This document shows, one piece after another, positions 1 to 8,120 of a stretch of 64,000 bases of DNA; position 1 is the first letter of the stretch; every line of letters starts with the position of its first letter. The notes below the pieces were generated by a model that was given only the letters and a program-made list of their open reading frames with translations, was not told where the DNA came from and made no database searches. This DNA is from Clostridium sp. BSD9I1 (GTDB taxonomy: Bacteria > Bacillota > Clostridia > Clostridiales > Clostridiaceae). The DNA is taken from contig NZ_FYAM01000023.1 of assembly GCF_900185645.1 (NCBI RefSeq), forward strand, positions 992,001 through 1,056,000. Reading direction: 5' to 3'. The translations under genes were made by a program, and so were the position numbers.

Positions 1-567
1 AATACATTAAATACTATTGCTGGCATGGCTCTTATGGAAAATTCTCAAAACACAGCTGACCTTATATATGCTCTTTCTGATTTATTAAGATATGGCATTA
101 AAAATTCTGAAGACATGGTTGAAATAGGCGCTGAATTAGAAAGTATAAGAAAATACTTATTTATTGAATCAGTAAGATATAGTGATAAACTTAGTTTTGA
201 TATAAAAATTTCTGATGAGATATTAAAATATAAAGTTCCAGTTATGACATTACAGCCTATTATTGAAAATGCTATCATACATGGTTTAGAACCTAAGAAA
301 AACCCTGGCAAGATAACAATCTCCGGAAAGATATTACCAAACAAAGATGTTTTAATTAAAATAAGTGATGATGGAATTGGTATGAGCAGTGAAAATTTAA
401 ATACGCTAATTCAAAATATAAATTCCTCTTCCAGCAGAAATTGTATAGGTATGAAAATTGTTCAGGATAGATTAACATATTATTTTGGATCTAAATATAA
501 AATTAAAATGGAGAGTTCTCTGGGCACTGGAACTACAGTTTATATTACAGTGCCTCTTATTAATTAA
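1..567 (+). CDS. Sensor histidine kinase, C-terminal part (cut by window edge)
   Basis: The reading frame is open from base 1, so the gene begins to the left of the window and only about 188 residues are seen. The first residues, NTLNTIAG, look like the segment just after the phospho-accepting histidine of LytS/YesM-type kinases (His_kinase family, HPHFLFNTLN). Downstream are an N box (PIIENAIIHGLEP) and a G box (DDGIGM), which bind ATP, ending in a typical HATPase segment (GTGTTVYITVP). The kinase would phosphorylate the AraC-type response regulator whose gene starts 22 bases after this stop. The signal cannot be read because the sensor part is missing. Family assignment is firm; the ligand is unknown. 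Confidence 0.9.
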   Translation, partial: NTLNTIAGMALMENSQNTADLIYALSDLLRYGIKNSEDMVEIGAELESIRKYLFIESVRYSDKLSFDIKISDEILKYKVPVMTLQPIIENAIIHGLEPKKNPGKITISGKILPNKDVLIKISDDGIGMSSENLNTLIQNINSSSSRNCIGMKIVQDRLTYYFGSKYKIKMESSLGTGTTVYITVPLIN

Positions 568-589
568 TATATCGGGAGGCGTTTTAATT

Positions 590-1351
590 ATGTATAAGCT
601 ATTAATTGCTGATGATGAAGCTTTTGAACGTAAAACCATGAGATTTATCCTTAAAAAAAGTTTTGCTAATTTAGAAATAATTGAAGATGCTAAAACTGGG
701 GATGAAGCTGTACAGTTATCAAGAAAATGCAAGCCTCACATAATCATTATGGATATTAAAATGCCCGAAAAAAATGGATTAGAAGCGCAAAAATCAATTA
801 TTAAATTTCTACCAAATATAAAAACAATTATTTTAACTGCTTACGACAACTTTAGCTTTGCTCAAAGCGCTATTAAGCTTGGTGTAGTTGATTACATATT
901 AAAGCCTGTTAAACCAGATGAACTTAAAGAATCTCTAAATAAAGCTATATACTTATTGAAAAATGAAGATGCAAATCTTAATTCTTTCAGTGATTCATCT
1001 AATGATAGAGATTCTATTCATGAGGCACTAAAATTTATAAATAAAAATTTTAGTGAAAATATTACTTTGGAATCCGTATCAGAACATGTTCATTTAACTT
1101 CCCATTATTTTAGCAGATATTTCAAAAATAGTACCGGTGTAAACTTTATAGAATACTTAACTAAGCTGCGCATAAAAGAAGCCAAACGGCTATTGGTGTC
1201 TACAAGTAAAAGTATAAGCAGAATTTCTCTTGATATTGGCTATGTAGATTCTGCATACTTTTCTAAAGTCTTTATGAAGTACGAAGGAGTTTCTCCCCAT
1301 AAATATAGACTAAATGAAAAAAGGCATCCTCTTGATTTAGAAATGCCTTGA
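590..1351 (+). CDS. AraC-type two-component response regulator (YesN-like)
   Basis: A 253-residue regulator: receiver domain at residues 1-120 with acidic pocket (ADDE), phospho-acceptor Asp in IIIMDIKMPEKNG and the conserved Lys in ILKPVKP; an AraC/XylS double helix-turn-helix from about residue 155 to the end (ITLESVSEHVHLTSHYFSRYFK, with the GY.D..YFSKVF.KYEGVSPHKYR signature). The ATG at 590 is chosen because GGGAGG lies 10 bases upstream and translation there begins directly with the receiver; the longer frame from 485 overlaps the kinase. It is co-transcribed with the kinase to its left. Such pairs usually control a neighbouring sugar or peptide uptake system, but the target is not visible here. 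Confidence 0.92.
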   Translation: MYKLLIADDEAFERKTMRFILKKSFANLEIIEDAKTGDEAVQLSRKCKPHIIIMDIKMPEKNGLEAQKSIIKFLPNIKTIILTAYDNFSFAQSAIKLGVVDYILKPVKPDELKESLNKAIYLLKNEDANLNSFSDSSNDRDSIHEALKFINKNFSENITLESVSEHVHLTSHYFSRYFKNSTGVNFIEYLTKLRIKEAKRLLVSTSKSISRISLDIGYVDSAYFSKVFMKYEGVSPHKYRLNEKRHPLDLEMP

Positions 1352-1403
1352 TACTTAGTAATTGCCATTAAGTTTTAATCATATAATTTGTAATGTCATT
1401 TAG

Positions 1404-1448
1404 TAGAAATAAGACGGCTTATTTTTAATGTTGAACGGGTCCGTATGG
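1404..1448 (+). repeat. Family A repeat remnant (end only)
   Basis: These 45 bases match one end of the family A long-hairpin element, including TAGAAATAAGACGGC and TTTTTAATGTTGAAC, then CGTATGGA. The full copy at 8121-8363 has the same stretch in reverse orientation. The match stops where the family B repeat begins, so this looks like an element interrupted or replaced by family B. Confidence 0.75.
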
Positions 1449-1651
1449 AATTTCGCTTTGGCGAAAGTTCCTTTTAATAAATTGACACTTATCAAAGGGC
1501 TGGGAAACCCGCAGACCGATAGGTCGTAAACTATTAATTATTCTATTTTTTATCAGGAATCTTTTATTGTACTACCTTATCTTCAATTTATAAATTAAGT
1601 TGCTCATTTAATTTAGCATAAGTTCTTATAACGTTCCCAGGCTGCCGCCCT
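1447..1651 (+). repeat. Family B repeat, full copy 1
   Basis: About 205 bases that recur nearly unchanged at 40211-40412 and, as the first half only and inverted, at 7988-8093. It opens with a hairpin (GGAATTTCGC / GCGAAAGTTCC), then TTATCAAAGGGCTGG, a small conserved hairpin GACC-GATA-GGTC, an AT-rich stretch, and closes with GTTCCCAGGCTGCCGCCCT. No open reading frame of useful length lies in it. It sits between a family A remnant and a full family A copy, in a convergent intergenic region. It resembles a small non-autonomous mobile repeat or a structured RNA; it is not a repeat I recognise. Confidence 0.75.
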
Positions 1652-1735
1652 AAAAGATCTTTCTGTGTTAATTTCTAAAATATCTTAGAAATTCAGTTAG
1701 CTGAATTTCTTCCTTTAGCAGTTCACATGAAGAAT

Positions 1736-1957
1736 TTTTTAATGCTCTGGAAGCATAGAATTTTCATCGTAGAAGGCATTGAATGAGCCTTAGAACGGCT
1801 TTATTTATAAATTTAAAATACCGTTAAGAGCCGTCTACTGTCTGAGCGACAGCGAGTTTAGGCGGCTTAGGGATTTTGAATTTATAAATATTAGCCGTTC
1901 TTGGCGAAATGAACGCCTTCTTAGATGAAAATTCCATACGATCCAGAGCATTAAAAA
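1736..1957 (+). repeat. Family A long-hairpin element, copy A1
   Basis: Imperfect palindrome of 222 bases bounded by TTTTTAATGCTCTGG and its mirror ending CATTAAAAA. Arms of about 100 bases pair, for example ATTTATAAATTTAAAAT with its partner near 1873-1890, and GCCGTCTA with TAGGCGGC. The tip carries CTGTCTGAGCGACAGCGAG, which is conserved in all copies and gives the element a direction (+ here). It ends 18 bases beyond the stop codon of the ABC exporter gene on the minus strand. No coding capacity. Confidence 0.85.
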
Positions 1958-1975
1958 CATCGGAATTTTCTTTAT

Positions 1976-3712
1976 TTATGAAACTTGATCAAACTGCATA
2001 TTGTAAAGATTCATGTATTCACCTTTTTTATTCATAAGTTCATCATGATTCCCTCTTTCTTTTACACCTTCATCAGTAAGAACAATTATCTCATCTGCAT
2101 TCCTTATAGTACTTAATCTATGAGCAATTACAATAGTTGTACGATTCTTGGAAAGAAGTTCTAATGATCTTTGTATTAGTCTCTCACTCTCATTGTCAAG
2201 AGCAGATGTCGCCTCGTCCAATATTAGTATCTGAGGATTCTTTAAGAAAACTCTGGCTATTGATATTCTCTGCTTTTGTCCGCCAGATAGCTTGACTCCT
2301 CTCTCTCCTACATAAGTATCATATCCTTCTTCAAGTCCCATTATAAATTCATGTGCATTTGCCATTTTAGCTGCTTCAATTATTTGTTCATCAGTAGCAT
2401 TCGTATCGCCATATGCAATGTTTTCCTTAATTGTTCCTGCAAACATATATACATCTTGTTGAACAATACCTATATTACTTCTAAGGGATTTTATCTTAAT
2501 ATCTCTAATATCAATACCGTCTATTTTTACTGACCCTTCATCTACTTCATAAAATCTTGGTATTATACTGCAAAAAGTAGTTTTACCACTTCCTGAAGGC
2601 CCTACAATCGCAACTGTTTTTCCTGCTTCCATAGATATATTAATATCTTTGAGAACTGAATTTCTATTATCGTAGCTAAAGGATACATTTTCAAGAATAA
2701 TTTCTCCTTTTGGATTCTCTAACTCTATAGCATCCTTTTTGTCTATAATATCTGGGTGTGTGTTAATAACTTCTAAAAATCTTTCAAAGCCAGTTATTCC
2801 TTTCTGATATTGTTCTGTAAAGTTTACAAGCTTGTCTATAGGATTAAGGAAAATATTTATATATAGAATATAAACCATTAGATCTTTAGCTTGAAAACTT
2901 CCATTACTTATAAATATACCTCCAAAAATCACTACTGAAAGATATAGTATCCCTTGGAAAAATCCATTCATACTAAAGAATTTTCCCATAATAGTGTAAC
3001 TATTCTCCTTTGTTTGTAAAAAAGCATCGTTTCCTATTTCAAATTTCTTATTTTCTATCTCTTCATTTGAGAATGACTTTACAACTCTTATACCTGAAAG
3101 GCTATCTTGAATTTGAGCATTTACATTTGCTATCTTTTCTTTATTACTCTTAAATACTGCTCTCATTTTTTTATTATAAAAAAGTGAAGAATATATCATA
3201 AATAGAGTTATAAATAATAATATAATTGTTATCCTTGCATCAATACTCATAAGTATCATAAAAGAACCGACAATTTTAAGCAAAGATATAAATAAATCCT
3301 CAGGTCCATGATGAGCAAGCTCTGATATATCAAATAAATCTGTAACTATTCTAGACATAAGTTTTCCTGTATTTGTATTATCATAATAAGAAAATGATAA
3401 TCTCTGTAGGTGGCTGAATATATCGCTTCTCATATCAGCCTCCATTCTTGCACCCATAATATGTCCCCAAGAAGTTATATAGTATTGACAAAAATATCTC
3501 ACTATATACATTAAAAGTAAGCCTGTACCAATTAAAGTTATATACTTTAATATCTCACTTCTTTCTTTTATATATACATTGTTTAGCATGAAGCTGACGA
3601 TAATAGGGAACATTAAATCTATAAGCGATAACGTAAATGCACAAAGCATATCCATATAAAACATTTTTTTATATGGCTTATAGTAACTTATAAATTTCTT
3701 TAAAGTTTTCAT
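1976..3712 (-). CDS. ABC exporter, fused membrane and ATPase domains (MsbA/MDR type)
   Basis: A 578-residue half-transporter. Residues 1-310 form an ABC exporter membrane domain (six expected helices, first at about 18-40); residues 335-570 form the ATPase with Walker A (GPSGSGKT), Q loop, signature LSGGQKQR, Walker B (ILILDEATSALD) and H loop (IAHRLST). It probably acts as a homodimer exporting lipids, drugs or peptides; the substrate cannot be read from sequence. An AAGGAG site precedes the ATG. It is a single-gene unit; its 3' end meets a family A hairpin element. It is convergent with the two-component genes. Confidence 0.93.
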   Translation of the reverse strand: MKTLKKFISYYKPYKKMFYMDMLCAFTLSLIDLMFPIIVSFMLNNVYIKERSEILKYITLIGTGLLLMYIVRYFCQYYITSWGHIMGARMEADMRSDIFSHLQRLSFSYYDNTNTGKLMSRIVTDLFDISELAHHGPEDLFISLLKIVGSFMILMSIDARITIILLFITLFMIYSSLFYNKKMRAVFKSNKEKIANVNAQIQDSLSGIRVVKSFSNEEIENKKFEIGNDAFLQTKENSYTIMGKFFSMNGFFQGILYLSVVIFGGIFISNGSFQAKDLMVYILYINIFLNPIDKLVNFTEQYQKGITGFERFLEVINTHPDIIDKKDAIELENPKGEIILENVSFSYDNRNSVLKDINISMEAGKTVAIVGPSGSGKTTFCSIIPRFYEVDEGSVKIDGIDIRDIKIKSLRSNIGIVQQDVYMFAGTIKENIAYGDTNATDEQIIEAAKMANAHEFIMGLEEGYDTYVGERGVKLSGGQKQRISIARVFLKNPQILILDEATSALDNESERLIQRSLELLSKNRTTIVIAHRLSTIRNADEIIVLTDEGVKERGNHDELMNKKGEYMNLYNMQFDQVS

Positions 3713-4100
3713 TAATTATAATCTCCTTTCTTTACCTATAGTTTTACTCAAACACTATCATTGCTAAGGTTTATATAAAGAATATCTCATATAATCAAAC
3801 TCTACATGAACCTAATAATCAATTGATATACAAACTAAGATAACATTTTATTTGCTATTTATCAACATAATATTCTACATATTTTTTATCTATAATTAAT
3901 TTTTTCAATATTTAATTACAGATAAATTTGTACAATATTTACAAACTTATATTCAGTATATTACTTTATATTAAAGGTAAAAATATAATTAGCCTATCTT
4001 TGCATGATTTATAAAAATCTTTGATTTCTTATAAATCATTATATCTCAATTCATTGAGATTTTCCTGGCTTAATTTATAGAAATCTTTGATGGAGAAAGG
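3713..4100. other. Intergenic region with two short hairpins
   Basis: Very AT-rich region upstream of the small gene at 4132 and of the divergent ABC exporter. Two short hairpins are visible on the + strand: GATTTATAA...TTATAAATC (4008-4037) and TCTCAAT-TC-ATTGAGA (about 4043-4058). The string AAATCTTTGAT occurs at about 4016 and again at 4081. This could be a structured leader for the small protein, but no known riboswitch was recognised. Confidence 0.4.
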
Positions 4101-4139
4101 ATGGTGAATCCTGATTATTTCAGGAGATACTATGGATAA
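4101..4139 (+). CDS. Possible 12-residue leader peptide
   Basis: A short frame, MVNPDYFRRYYG, starts at an ATG with GGAGAAAGG immediately upstream and ends with TAA at 4137-4139, overlapping the ATG of the next small gene (4132) by eight bases. This arrangement would couple translation of the two. It is rich in Tyr and Arg. It may be chance, since the downstream gene has its own AGGAGA site. Confidence 0.35.
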   Translation: MVNPDYFRRYYG

Positions 4140-4302
4140 TAATAAAAGCCATTTAAAAACCGATGTTAAAACCAATGCAGAACTTAGAAAAATGTATCCA
4201 CGGGATGGAGCTAAAATCGGTATAGAAAATGGAGAAAAAATTGGAGCTCATTCTATTGGTAAAAAATACACAAAACGCTCTAAACTTTCTCATAATAATT
4301 AA
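4132..4302 (+). CDS. Small basic protein of unknown function, 56 residues
   Basis: The start ATG follows AGGAGA at a spacing of five bases, and a bidirectional terminator follows the stop directly, so the gene looks real despite its size. The protein has no signal peptide or membrane segment. It is lysine-rich and shows an internal near-repeat, GAKIGIENGEKIGAHSIGKK (residues 26-45). I do not recognise the family. It lies alone between the ABC exporter (divergent) and the radical SAM gene (convergent). Confidence 0.6.
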   Translation: MDNNKSHLKTDVKTNAELRKMYPRDGAKIGIENGEKIGAHSIGKKYTKRSKLSHNN

Positions 4303-4303
4303 T

Positions 4304-4340
4304 AAAATGGGTGGTGGAGATCGGCTCCACTGCCCATTTT
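4304..4340. terminator. Bidirectional terminator between convergent genes
   Basis: Hairpin of 16 paired positions, AAAATGGGTGGTGGAG / CTCCACTGCCCATTTT, with G-U pairs, loop ATCGG. It lies between the 56-residue gene (+) and the radical SAM gene (-), three bases from each stop. Confidence 0.8.
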
Positions 4341-4344
4341 GTAT

Positions 4345-5319
4345 TTATTTTATATTGAAATCACAATTTTTACATTTTCCATTGGCTCTCCAGTCTTTAA
4401 TTTCATATCCTTCTCTTTTAATTACTAGCTCATTACACTTAGGACAATAAGTATTATTATTTATTCCAGGTACATTACCAATATACACATAGTTTAAATA
4501 TTTATCTCCTACTTCTTTTGCCTTTAAAACTCTTTCAACAGGAGTTGGTTCTTCTTTAAATTGATATGAAGGAAAATATCTAGAAAAATGTACTGGAATA
4601 TTTTTATCAACAGATGCTATCCATTTACATAACTCTTCAACTTCTTCTTCCGAATCATTATATCCATTTACAAGCAGTGTAGTTATTTCCACATGAGTTT
4701 TTTCACTGCAGAGCTTTATATTTTCTAGTACCTCCTTGATATTCCCCTTACAAACATCCTTATAATACTCATCCTTAAATGCTTTAAGGTCTATATTTAT
4801 CGCAGATATATAAGGCAATAATTCATTTAATGGTTCTTTACTAATGTATCCATTACTTACAAGAACTATATCTATATTTTTATCTACAGCTTTCTTGCTT
4901 ACATCCCATATATACTCATACCATATTGAAGGCTCATTATAAGTAAAAGCGATTCCTACGTTGTTTTTCTGCTCAAGGGCTAAATTTATCAAATCCTCAG
5001 GCTCCAAGTATCTAGTATCTACGTTATGTTGAGAAATACTATAGTTTTGACAAAACCCACATTTAAAATTACATCCAAAGCTTCCTACAGAAAGTATATA
5101 ACTTCCTGATTTATAGTGATATAATGGCTTCTTTTCTATAGGATCCAAAGAAATAGAACTTATTTCTCCATAATTTGAATTGTATAGCTTTCCATCATGA
5201 ACCTTTCTAGGCCCACATAGTCCTCTCCCTCCATCTTTTATATGACAGTTATGAGGACACAAATTACATATAACGTAATCATTATCTATTTTTTTATAAA
5301 ACATAGCTTCCTTAAGCAC
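4345..5319 (-). CDS. AmmeMemoRadiSam system radical SAM enzyme
   Basis: A 324-residue radical SAM protein with the cluster motif CNFKCGFC (CxxxCxxC) at about residue 83, flanked by two metal-binding cysteine sets: N-terminal CNLCPHNC...GLCGPR and a C-terminal zinc ribbon (CPKC...CKNC). This three-part layout is that of the COG1180-like enzyme that travels with AMMECR1 and Memo domains. It should generate a 5'-deoxyadenosyl radical, but substrate and product of the whole family are not established. The start at 5319 is GTG with AAAGGGGG upstream; ATG at 5304 with AAGGA is an alternative. It lies 28 bases downstream of the Memo-AMMECR1 gene, in one operon. Confidence 0.9.
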   Translation of the reverse strand: MLKEAMFYKKIDNDYVICNLCPHNCHIKDGGRGLCGPRKVHDGKLYNSNYGEISSISLDPIEKKPLYHYKSGSYILSVGSFGCNFKCGFCQNYSISQHNVDTRYLEPEDLINLALEQKNNVGIAFTYNEPSIWYEYIWDVSKKAVDKNIDIVLVSNGYISKEPLNELLPYISAINIDLKAFKDEYYKDVCKGNIKEVLENIKLCSEKTHVEITTLLVNGYNDSEEEVEELCKWIASVDKNIPVHFSRYFPSYQFKEEPTPVERVLKAKEVGDKYLNYVYIGNVPGINNNTYCPKCNELVIKREGYEIKDWRANGKCKNCDFNIK

Positions 5320-5347
5320 GCTTTCTGCCCCCTTTACCTTTCAAAGA

Positions 5348-6751
5348 TTACCTATACCTTAATACTTCAAATCTTTGCAGAGAGTATTGTTCCCCAGAAT
5401 TTATGCCCGCTTTTTTGAGTACCACATCTAATTGCTCTTCCACAGTATCTATTCCCTCAAGGTCTGGAAGTAATAAAGCTCCCTTATATCCACTATTTAC
5501 TATTACCCCATACTTTTTAGGATCTAAGTCTTCCCTCTTAGTATCCTCCGCAGGCATAAGCACATCAACAGAATATATAATTTCATCTAATTCCTTTTCT
5601 TGTAAGGGAGCAAATCTTGGATCTCCTACCGCTGCCTCCACTGCATTTTTTATTATCTCTTCTACTATATTATTTGTTGTAGGCGCTGTTGTACCAATAC
5701 ATCCCCTAAGATCTCCATTCTTTTTTAGAGAAATAAATACTCCTCTTTTTTCTTTTAACATTTCCTCAGGTAAATCTTCAGGAATCTCAATATATTTTTT
5801 ATTTCTTATATACCCTTCAATGCTTTTTCTAGCAAGTTTTACATATTCACTTTCTCTATCCTTTATCTTCTTTAATTTTTCTTCTTTTTTTGTTTCTAAT
5901 TCCTTTAGGATATCCCTTTCTTCATCCCCTACTGCTTCTATTTTCATTACTCCATACCCTATTCCAAAAGGTCCTTCGTAAGAAAGAAGTTTCCCTTGTA
6001 TTTTTTTATCATACAATGTTCCAAGTAAAATATAAAAAGATCTAAGTCCACACTCTCCAGCAACTTCACACATATTGCTATTCAAATTGAAAATTTCTTT
6101 TACATCTCCACTTTCTAAAAGCGTTATTATTTTATCATCAAATTCTGGTCCTTCCTTTGCATATCCATAGGGACTCTCTTCGCTTAATTTATGAGATAAG
6201 TCACCTGAGGCTATTAAAACCGCATCTATGGAAGAACTCTCTACAGTACTTTTAATTATCTTACCTACTTTATAAAGTTCTTCTGAGGATAATAATCCAT
6301 ATGTTATATGTACTAATTTGTAATTTTTATAATTTTTATTTATAAAATACAGCGGAACCATAACACCATGGTCTAATTCTAATTCTATATCATATAAGCT
6401 AGAATTTATTTCATCTATAGCTACAGACATTATATCCTCATTACCCAAATTCTTTAATAGATTGTTTGATGTTTCTCTATCTATATTTACTTGAAAACTT
6501 ACATTTGGGGTATTAAAATTCCTAAAGTCCCCTTCTATACTCTCTGAATTCATTATTGCCACAGCATCTCTAAAAAGCGGTCCATGAGGAGTAATTATAA
6601 TTATAGTTTTAGGCTTTTTTTCTGCTATATCCTTTGAAATTTCAATACATGCATCTATGGTCTTTTGGATCTTTTTTTCTTCCCCTTTTCCTACCTCCGC
6701 TACAGCAATAGGTGGATGCGGCATTATGTAATGTGATAAAATTTTACCCAT
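5348..6751 (-). CDS. Memo-AMMECR1 fusion (AmmeMemoRadiSam proteins B and A)
   Basis: A 467-residue two-domain protein. Residues 1-265 are the Memo domain, related in fold to class III extradiol dioxygenases (LigB-like), with histidines in HYIMPHPP, TPHGPLF, HGVMVPLYF and SGDLSH. Residues about 295-467 are the AMMECR1 domain with its hallmark LRGCIG (GDLRGCIGTTAP) and the conserved VEAAVGDPRFAPL region. A charged coiled linker (DILKELETKKEEKLKKIKDR) joins them. In many bacteria these are separate genes; the fusion plus the adjacent radical SAM gene argues for physical cooperation. The reaction is unknown. The ATG has AAGGAGAG upstream. Confidence 0.92.
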   Translation of the reverse strand: MGKILSHYIMPHPPIAVAEVGKGEEKKIQKTIDACIEISKDIAEKKPKTIIIITPHGPLFRDAVAIMNSESIEGDFRNFNTPNVSFQVNIDRETSNNLLKNLGNEDIMSVAIDEINSSLYDIELELDHGVMVPLYFINKNYKNYKLVHITYGLLSSEELYKVGKIIKSTVESSSIDAVLIASGDLSHKLSEESPYGYAKEGPEFDDKIITLLESGDVKEIFNLNSNMCEVAGECGLRSFYILLGTLYDKKIQGKLLSYEGPFGIGYGVMKIEAVGDEERDILKELETKKEEKLKKIKDRESEYVKLARKSIEGYIRNKKYIEIPEDLPEEMLKEKRGVFISLKKNGDLRGCIGTTAPTTNNIVEEIIKNAVEAAVGDPRFAPLQEKELDEIIYSVDVLMPAEDTKREDLDPKKYGVIVNSGYKGALLLPDLEGIDTVEEQLDVVLKKAGINSGEQYSLQRFEVLRYR

Positions 6752-6974
6752 TTATATTCTCTCCTTAATATAAAATTCACTATGTACTAATATATTTCTC
6801 TAAACTACTCATATTTAAACACTATAATTTAATTCAAAAATATCTTAGAGAATTACAGTGTATTAATAATCATAATTTAACCATTATTTTTGCAAATCAT
6901 GAATATTATACATACATAATAAATCTAATAAGACAAATGCTAACTTATGAAGACGTAACTTTTGAGGTGATTAA

Positions 6975-7712
6975 ATGAAAAAATCTTTACTTGTATTTTC
7001 TGCCTTAATACTAACTTTGTTAAGTTTAATCATAAATGTCATTCATCCTGTTAATGCCCATTCCGCAAAACTAAAATCAAGTTCTACGCTTTTATATGAT
7101 ACAAATAATACACCTATAAGCACTACAAAGATAAATTACAAGGAAGATTATATTGAAGTGGATTTGAATATACCTACATTAAATAATTTAAAGGACAAAA
7201 ATATTCAAGATAAAATAAATAAATATATATTAAATTCTATTTGTGATCTTAAAAATAAAACAGAAAAACTTGCTAAAACTGATATGAACAGTAGCATCTT
7301 AACTAACCCTTATACTGTACAAACAACTTATGATGTTCATTATGCAAATGCCTCATTCTTAAGCCTTACTATTATGTATTACGAATATACTGGCGGCGCT
7401 CACGGCATTTCATATAAACTACCTTATAATTTCAACTTAAAGACTAGTGAAAACATTACTTTAGGAAAATTATTTAAGCCAACCACAAATTACATTGACT
7501 TAATTAATAAGGAAATACAGCTTCAAATAAACAAAAAAAATTCTGTTCCTGGAGCTATTCCAATAACAGAATTTAAAACTATAAGTAATACTCAACCTTT
7601 TTATATTGATGGTAGTAACCTTGTAATTTACTTTCAACCTTATGAAATAGGTCCCTATGTATTAGGCATTCAAGAATTTCCAATTCCTCTAAGGAAATTA
7701 CGATATTTTTAA
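6975..7712 (+). CDS. Secreted DUF4163/DUF3298 protein (RsiV-like extracellular fold)
   Basis: A 245-residue exported protein: signal peptide at residues 1-28 (KKSLLVFSALILTLLSLIINV...VNAHS), then a DUF4163-like part and a DUF3298-like part (YEYTGGAHG, FQPYEIGPYVLGIQEFPIPL). The same fold forms the lysozyme-binding outer part of the anti-sigma factor RsiV, but here there is no cytoplasmic anti-sigma segment. The TGGAHG stretch is the family hallmark. Function unknown; likely at the cell surface. The stop codon TAA (7710-7712) lies inside the terminal TTTTTAATG of a family A element, so the last residue or two were probably supplied by that insertion. GAGGTG lies upstream of the ATG. Confidence 0.85.
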   Translation: MKKSLLVFSALILTLLSLIINVIHPVNAHSAKLKSSSTLLYDTNNTPISTTKINYKEDYIEVDLNIPTLNNLKDKNIQDKINKYILNSICDLKNKTEKLAKTDMNSSILTNPYTVQTTYDVHYANASFLSLTIMYYEYTGGAHGISYKLPYNFNLKTSENITLGKLFKPTTNYIDLINKEIQLQINKKNSVPGAIPITEFKTISNTQPFYIDGSNLVIYFQPYEIGPYVLGIQEFPIPLRKLRYF

Positions 7713-7926
7713 TGCTCTGGGTCGTATAGAATTTTTATCTAGGAAGGCGTTCATTTCGCCGAGAACCACTAATATTTATAAATTTAAAATCCCTAAGCCG
7801 CCTAAACTCGCTATTGCTCAGACAGTAGGTGGCTCTTAACGGTATTTTAAATTTATAAATAAAGTCGTTCTAAGGCTCATTCAATGCCTTCTACGATGAA
7901 AATTCTATGCTCCAGAGCATTAAAAA
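7706..7926 (-). repeat. Family A long-hairpin element, copy A2
   Basis: 221-base imperfect palindrome with ends TTTTTAATGCTCTGG and CCAGAGCATTAAAAA. It is the reverse orientation of copy A1: the conserved tip reads CTGTCTGAGCAATAGCGAG on the minus strand. It starts four bases before the stop codon of the DUF4163/DUF3298 gene and supplies that stop. Confidence 0.85.
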
Positions 7927-7987
7927 ATTCTTGATGTAAACTACCGAAGGAAGAAATTCAGTCAACTGAATTTCTAAAACACTTTTA

Positions 7988-8093
7988 ATAAAAAATAGAA
8001 TGATTAATATTTTACGACCTATCGGTATGAGGGCCTACCAGCCCTTTGATAAGTGTTAATTTAAAAGGAACTTTCGCCAAAGCGAAATTTCCT
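7988..8093 (-). repeat. Family B repeat, half copy
   Basis: About 106 bases, inverted relative to the copies at 1447 and 40211, covering only the first half of the unit: the opening hairpin (GGAAATTTCGC / GCGAAAGTTCC on the minus strand), the TTATCAAAGGGCTGG block and CCGATAGGTCG. The second half ending in GCTGCCGCCCT is missing. It is preceded at 7950-7975 by a small inverted repeat GAAATTCAG/CTGAATTTC that also occurs near 1688-1710. Confidence 0.7.
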
Positions 8094-8120
8094 CCTTTAG
8101 TTAGGTAAGCCTAAATGATA

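Noticed and set aside
1404-1957. Possible CRISPR array or insertion sequence
   Set aside because: Units are long palindromes of 200 bases or more without regular spacers, and no transposase frame is present.
1736-1957. Family A hairpins as ordinary Rho-independent terminators
   Set aside because: Each arm ends in A residues at the 3' side (CATTAAAAA) instead of a T-run, and stems of about 100 bases are far too long.
5403-5981. 192-residue + strand frame inside the Memo-AMMECR1 gene
   Set aside because: Antisense shadow; Ser/Ile-rich composition typical of the reverse of AT-rich coding sequence.
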